A stretch of DNA of 64,000 bases from Takakia lepidozioides (lineage: Eukaryota > Streptophyta > Takakiopsida > Takakiales > Takakiaceae). The notes beneath the pieces were generated by a model. The model made no database searches. It was not told where the DNA came from and worked only from the letters and a program-made list of their open reading frames with translations. The stretch lies in NCBI GenBank assembly GCA_030704615.1, contig CM060733.1:49412001-49476000 (forward strand), given 5' to 3'. Both the position numbers and the translations under genes were made by a program. Below are positions 62,431 to 64,000 of this stretch, one piece after another. Every line of letters begins with the position of its first letter. The first letter of the stretch is position 1.

Positions 62431-63229
62431 GCTCGAACCGCTTTGATACCAAATGCTACATTCCTCCTATTCCTTTCCAGTCCTTGTCCACGATCTGATT
62501 TTTCCAAGTCACTTTCTCATTCCAATTTACACATTTACAGATCGTTTCATTATAGATCACCGATCCTGTTTTGGCCTCCACTGAGAATCTACTCTGTTTC
62601 TCTCTGTACATAAACTGATCTTCTATCATATCCTATGCACAATTTTGGATTTCACAGTCCAGACCACCTATCCTCCACACTGTGCATCAACTCTATTCAC
62701 ATGCATCAACGGGCAATGTAGGTCTGATCGTCATCTTCATCTTCCAAGCTCGTTAGCTCTTCCCTTGCTCTGCCGTGCATTAATTCTTTTTCAATGTGCA
62801 GATTCCCTATTTTCCACGTTGAGGTATGGCCATTTCAATCAGCTTCTGTAATCGCTAGCCACCTCATAACCCTCGTTTCATTCCTAGAACGTTCATATTC
62901 AAAGAGAACTTGTTCTTTATTCCAACTAGGCTTCAACCTATCACAGGTTCGAGCCCATGTACATAACAGAGGTGTCGCTAGTAAGCCTGCAAGAGCTATT
63001 AGACCGGTTCACTAACACAGAGGTGCAAGAGAACAAAGGTGATGATCTAGCAGGGAGCCACTCATTTACGAGACGCTCAACCTCGAAAAGGATCCGTGGC
63101 AAGCGACACTGATATGGGCCTTGACAAGCCTTGACAAGCCTGGACAAGTTCATTCCTGTGGAGGATGATGAGCAATGCAGAGGATGCACGAAGGAGGAGG
63201 GACTACAGTCTACAACTCGAATGGTAACA

Positions 63230-64000
63230 GAAAACAGTTGGAGCACGGTAAGATCTTAGGCGGGGGTTTCTATGTTATATCTAATTCGCCAGTTCTTTCT
63301 GATCTCCTGCGAAAATATAAACCTTCAACCTTGGACCTACTTCGTGCCCAAATCAAATTATTGGGGCTGATTTGATTTGGGTTTGTAAAGAGGTCCTAAA
63401 TATTGGAGCTACAAGGGTGCTTTGATTTTTGATAAGGACATCTTGGTGCAGTAGGAATATTTCCTGCATTGTAGCCCAACAGCAATTAATATGTTTCGAA
63501 CCTGGATGATAGGTAAAAAATATTTGTTATACTCGATTGTAATGTTGTTCATTCTTCTAATAAAATTTAATGGTTATTCATCCGAACGATATCCCTATGT
63601 TGAAAGTTGAAAGGCCACATAATAGGGTAGTCACAAATGCGTTAACTGAGTCTTCACTATTTGAAAACTCTTGTGCTCTCTAAGTGTGAACTGGTGAGGA
63701 GCATGCGTAGGGTGGTTTCCCTGCCATAAGCCCTCACGGCTTTGCATTATTTTCTCCATGCCAAGGCTTCCTCCCATGGTGTTTTTTTAAAGAAATATTT
63801 AAATTTATAAAAAAAAATAAAAAATCGTATGTGATCTTTGAAGCGGTTTGATCATTTCCAACGTATAGAAAAGCCTGATTAATGGACATAAGTGTGCAAG
63901 ATACCTACACTATGGAGTGCATGCTACCTTAAGAGCTTATTTTCATAAGTTTTTTCTGTAAAAAAAATAAGACCCATTGATGTAGGGTAAGTGTAAATAT
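63230..64000. other. Right-end flank, AT-rich
   Basis: No gene recognised. Confidence 0.4.

Larger units (their letters stand above)
60540..63229 (-). mobile_element. Truncated Ty3/gypsy-type LTR retrotransposon (LTR, gag, protease)
   Basis: On the minus strand, in order: a putative LTR (62454-63229, beginning TGTTACC and ending GTAGCA), then a primer-binding site TGGTATCA (62444-62451) complementary to Met-tRNA. Next are gag, a CCHC knuckle and a protease. No reverse transcriptase, integrase or second LTR is visible, so it is truncated. Small direct repeats (TTGACAAGCC, about 63119-63140) lie in the LTR. Confidence 0.82.

Overview
The window is nuclear DNA of a land plant, most likely a non-seed plant (bryophyte, lycophyte or fern). 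The evidence is: intron-rich plant genes (an 11-exon USP-kinase, an ABCG11-type transporter, proteasome PAG1), a plant-type telomere repeat (TTTAGGG) inside an intron, a microbial-type terpene synthase-like gene (a class known among land plants only from non-seed lineages), and a Crinkler-like effector gene. I cannot assign a species.

Layout. 186-10715 (-): a complete 28-exon cytosolic isoleucyl-tRNA synthetase, head-to-head with 11678-15957 (+), the 20S proteasome alpha-7 subunit PAG1, which carries one apparent frameshift. 15231-24801: a two-copy segmental duplication built from the PAG1 3' end and the 3' half of the neighbouring kinase gene. Copy A (15231-17220) is a decayed fragment and copy B (20439-24801) holds the functional kinase exons. 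Between the copies sits a reconstructed, fully open six-exon gene (17820-20335, +). It encodes an N-terminal header, a PD-(D/E)xK nuclease-like domain and a short protein kinase domain, which is the architecture of Crinkler (CR) type effectors. 22537-29942 (-): the complete 1010-residue USP-domain protein kinase.

31.1-39.5 kb is accessory DNA: a roughly 52-bp minisatellite, a poly-C tract, and a decayed multi-exon gene of unknown function embedded in a swarm of CAGACC/GGTCTG motifs. Its in-frame stops look like C-to-T changes at CAG and CGA. A foldback-type element with a 5-bp target duplication is inserted in it. 40383-40455 (+) is a tRNA-Ala(AGC). 40668-46616 (+) is a complete CWF19L1 homologue with one AT-AC (U12-type) intron and a LINE remnant in another intron. 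47265-48467 (-) is a microbial-type terpene synthase-like gene with a +1/-1 frameshift pair. 49.2-51.0 kb carries two non-autonomous DNA transposons, one hAT-like. 54116-59151 (+) is a complete 12-exon ABCG half transporter. 60.5-63.2 kb (-) is a truncated Ty3/gypsy-type element.

The housekeeping genes (tRNA charging, proteasome, splicing-related CWF19L1, lipid export) are independent units and not an operon. Exon coordinates were assembled by hand from splice signals and family similarity. For IleRS, the kinase, the CR-like gene, CWF19L1 and ABCG the summed exon length is a multiple of three with no internal stop, which strongly supports those models.
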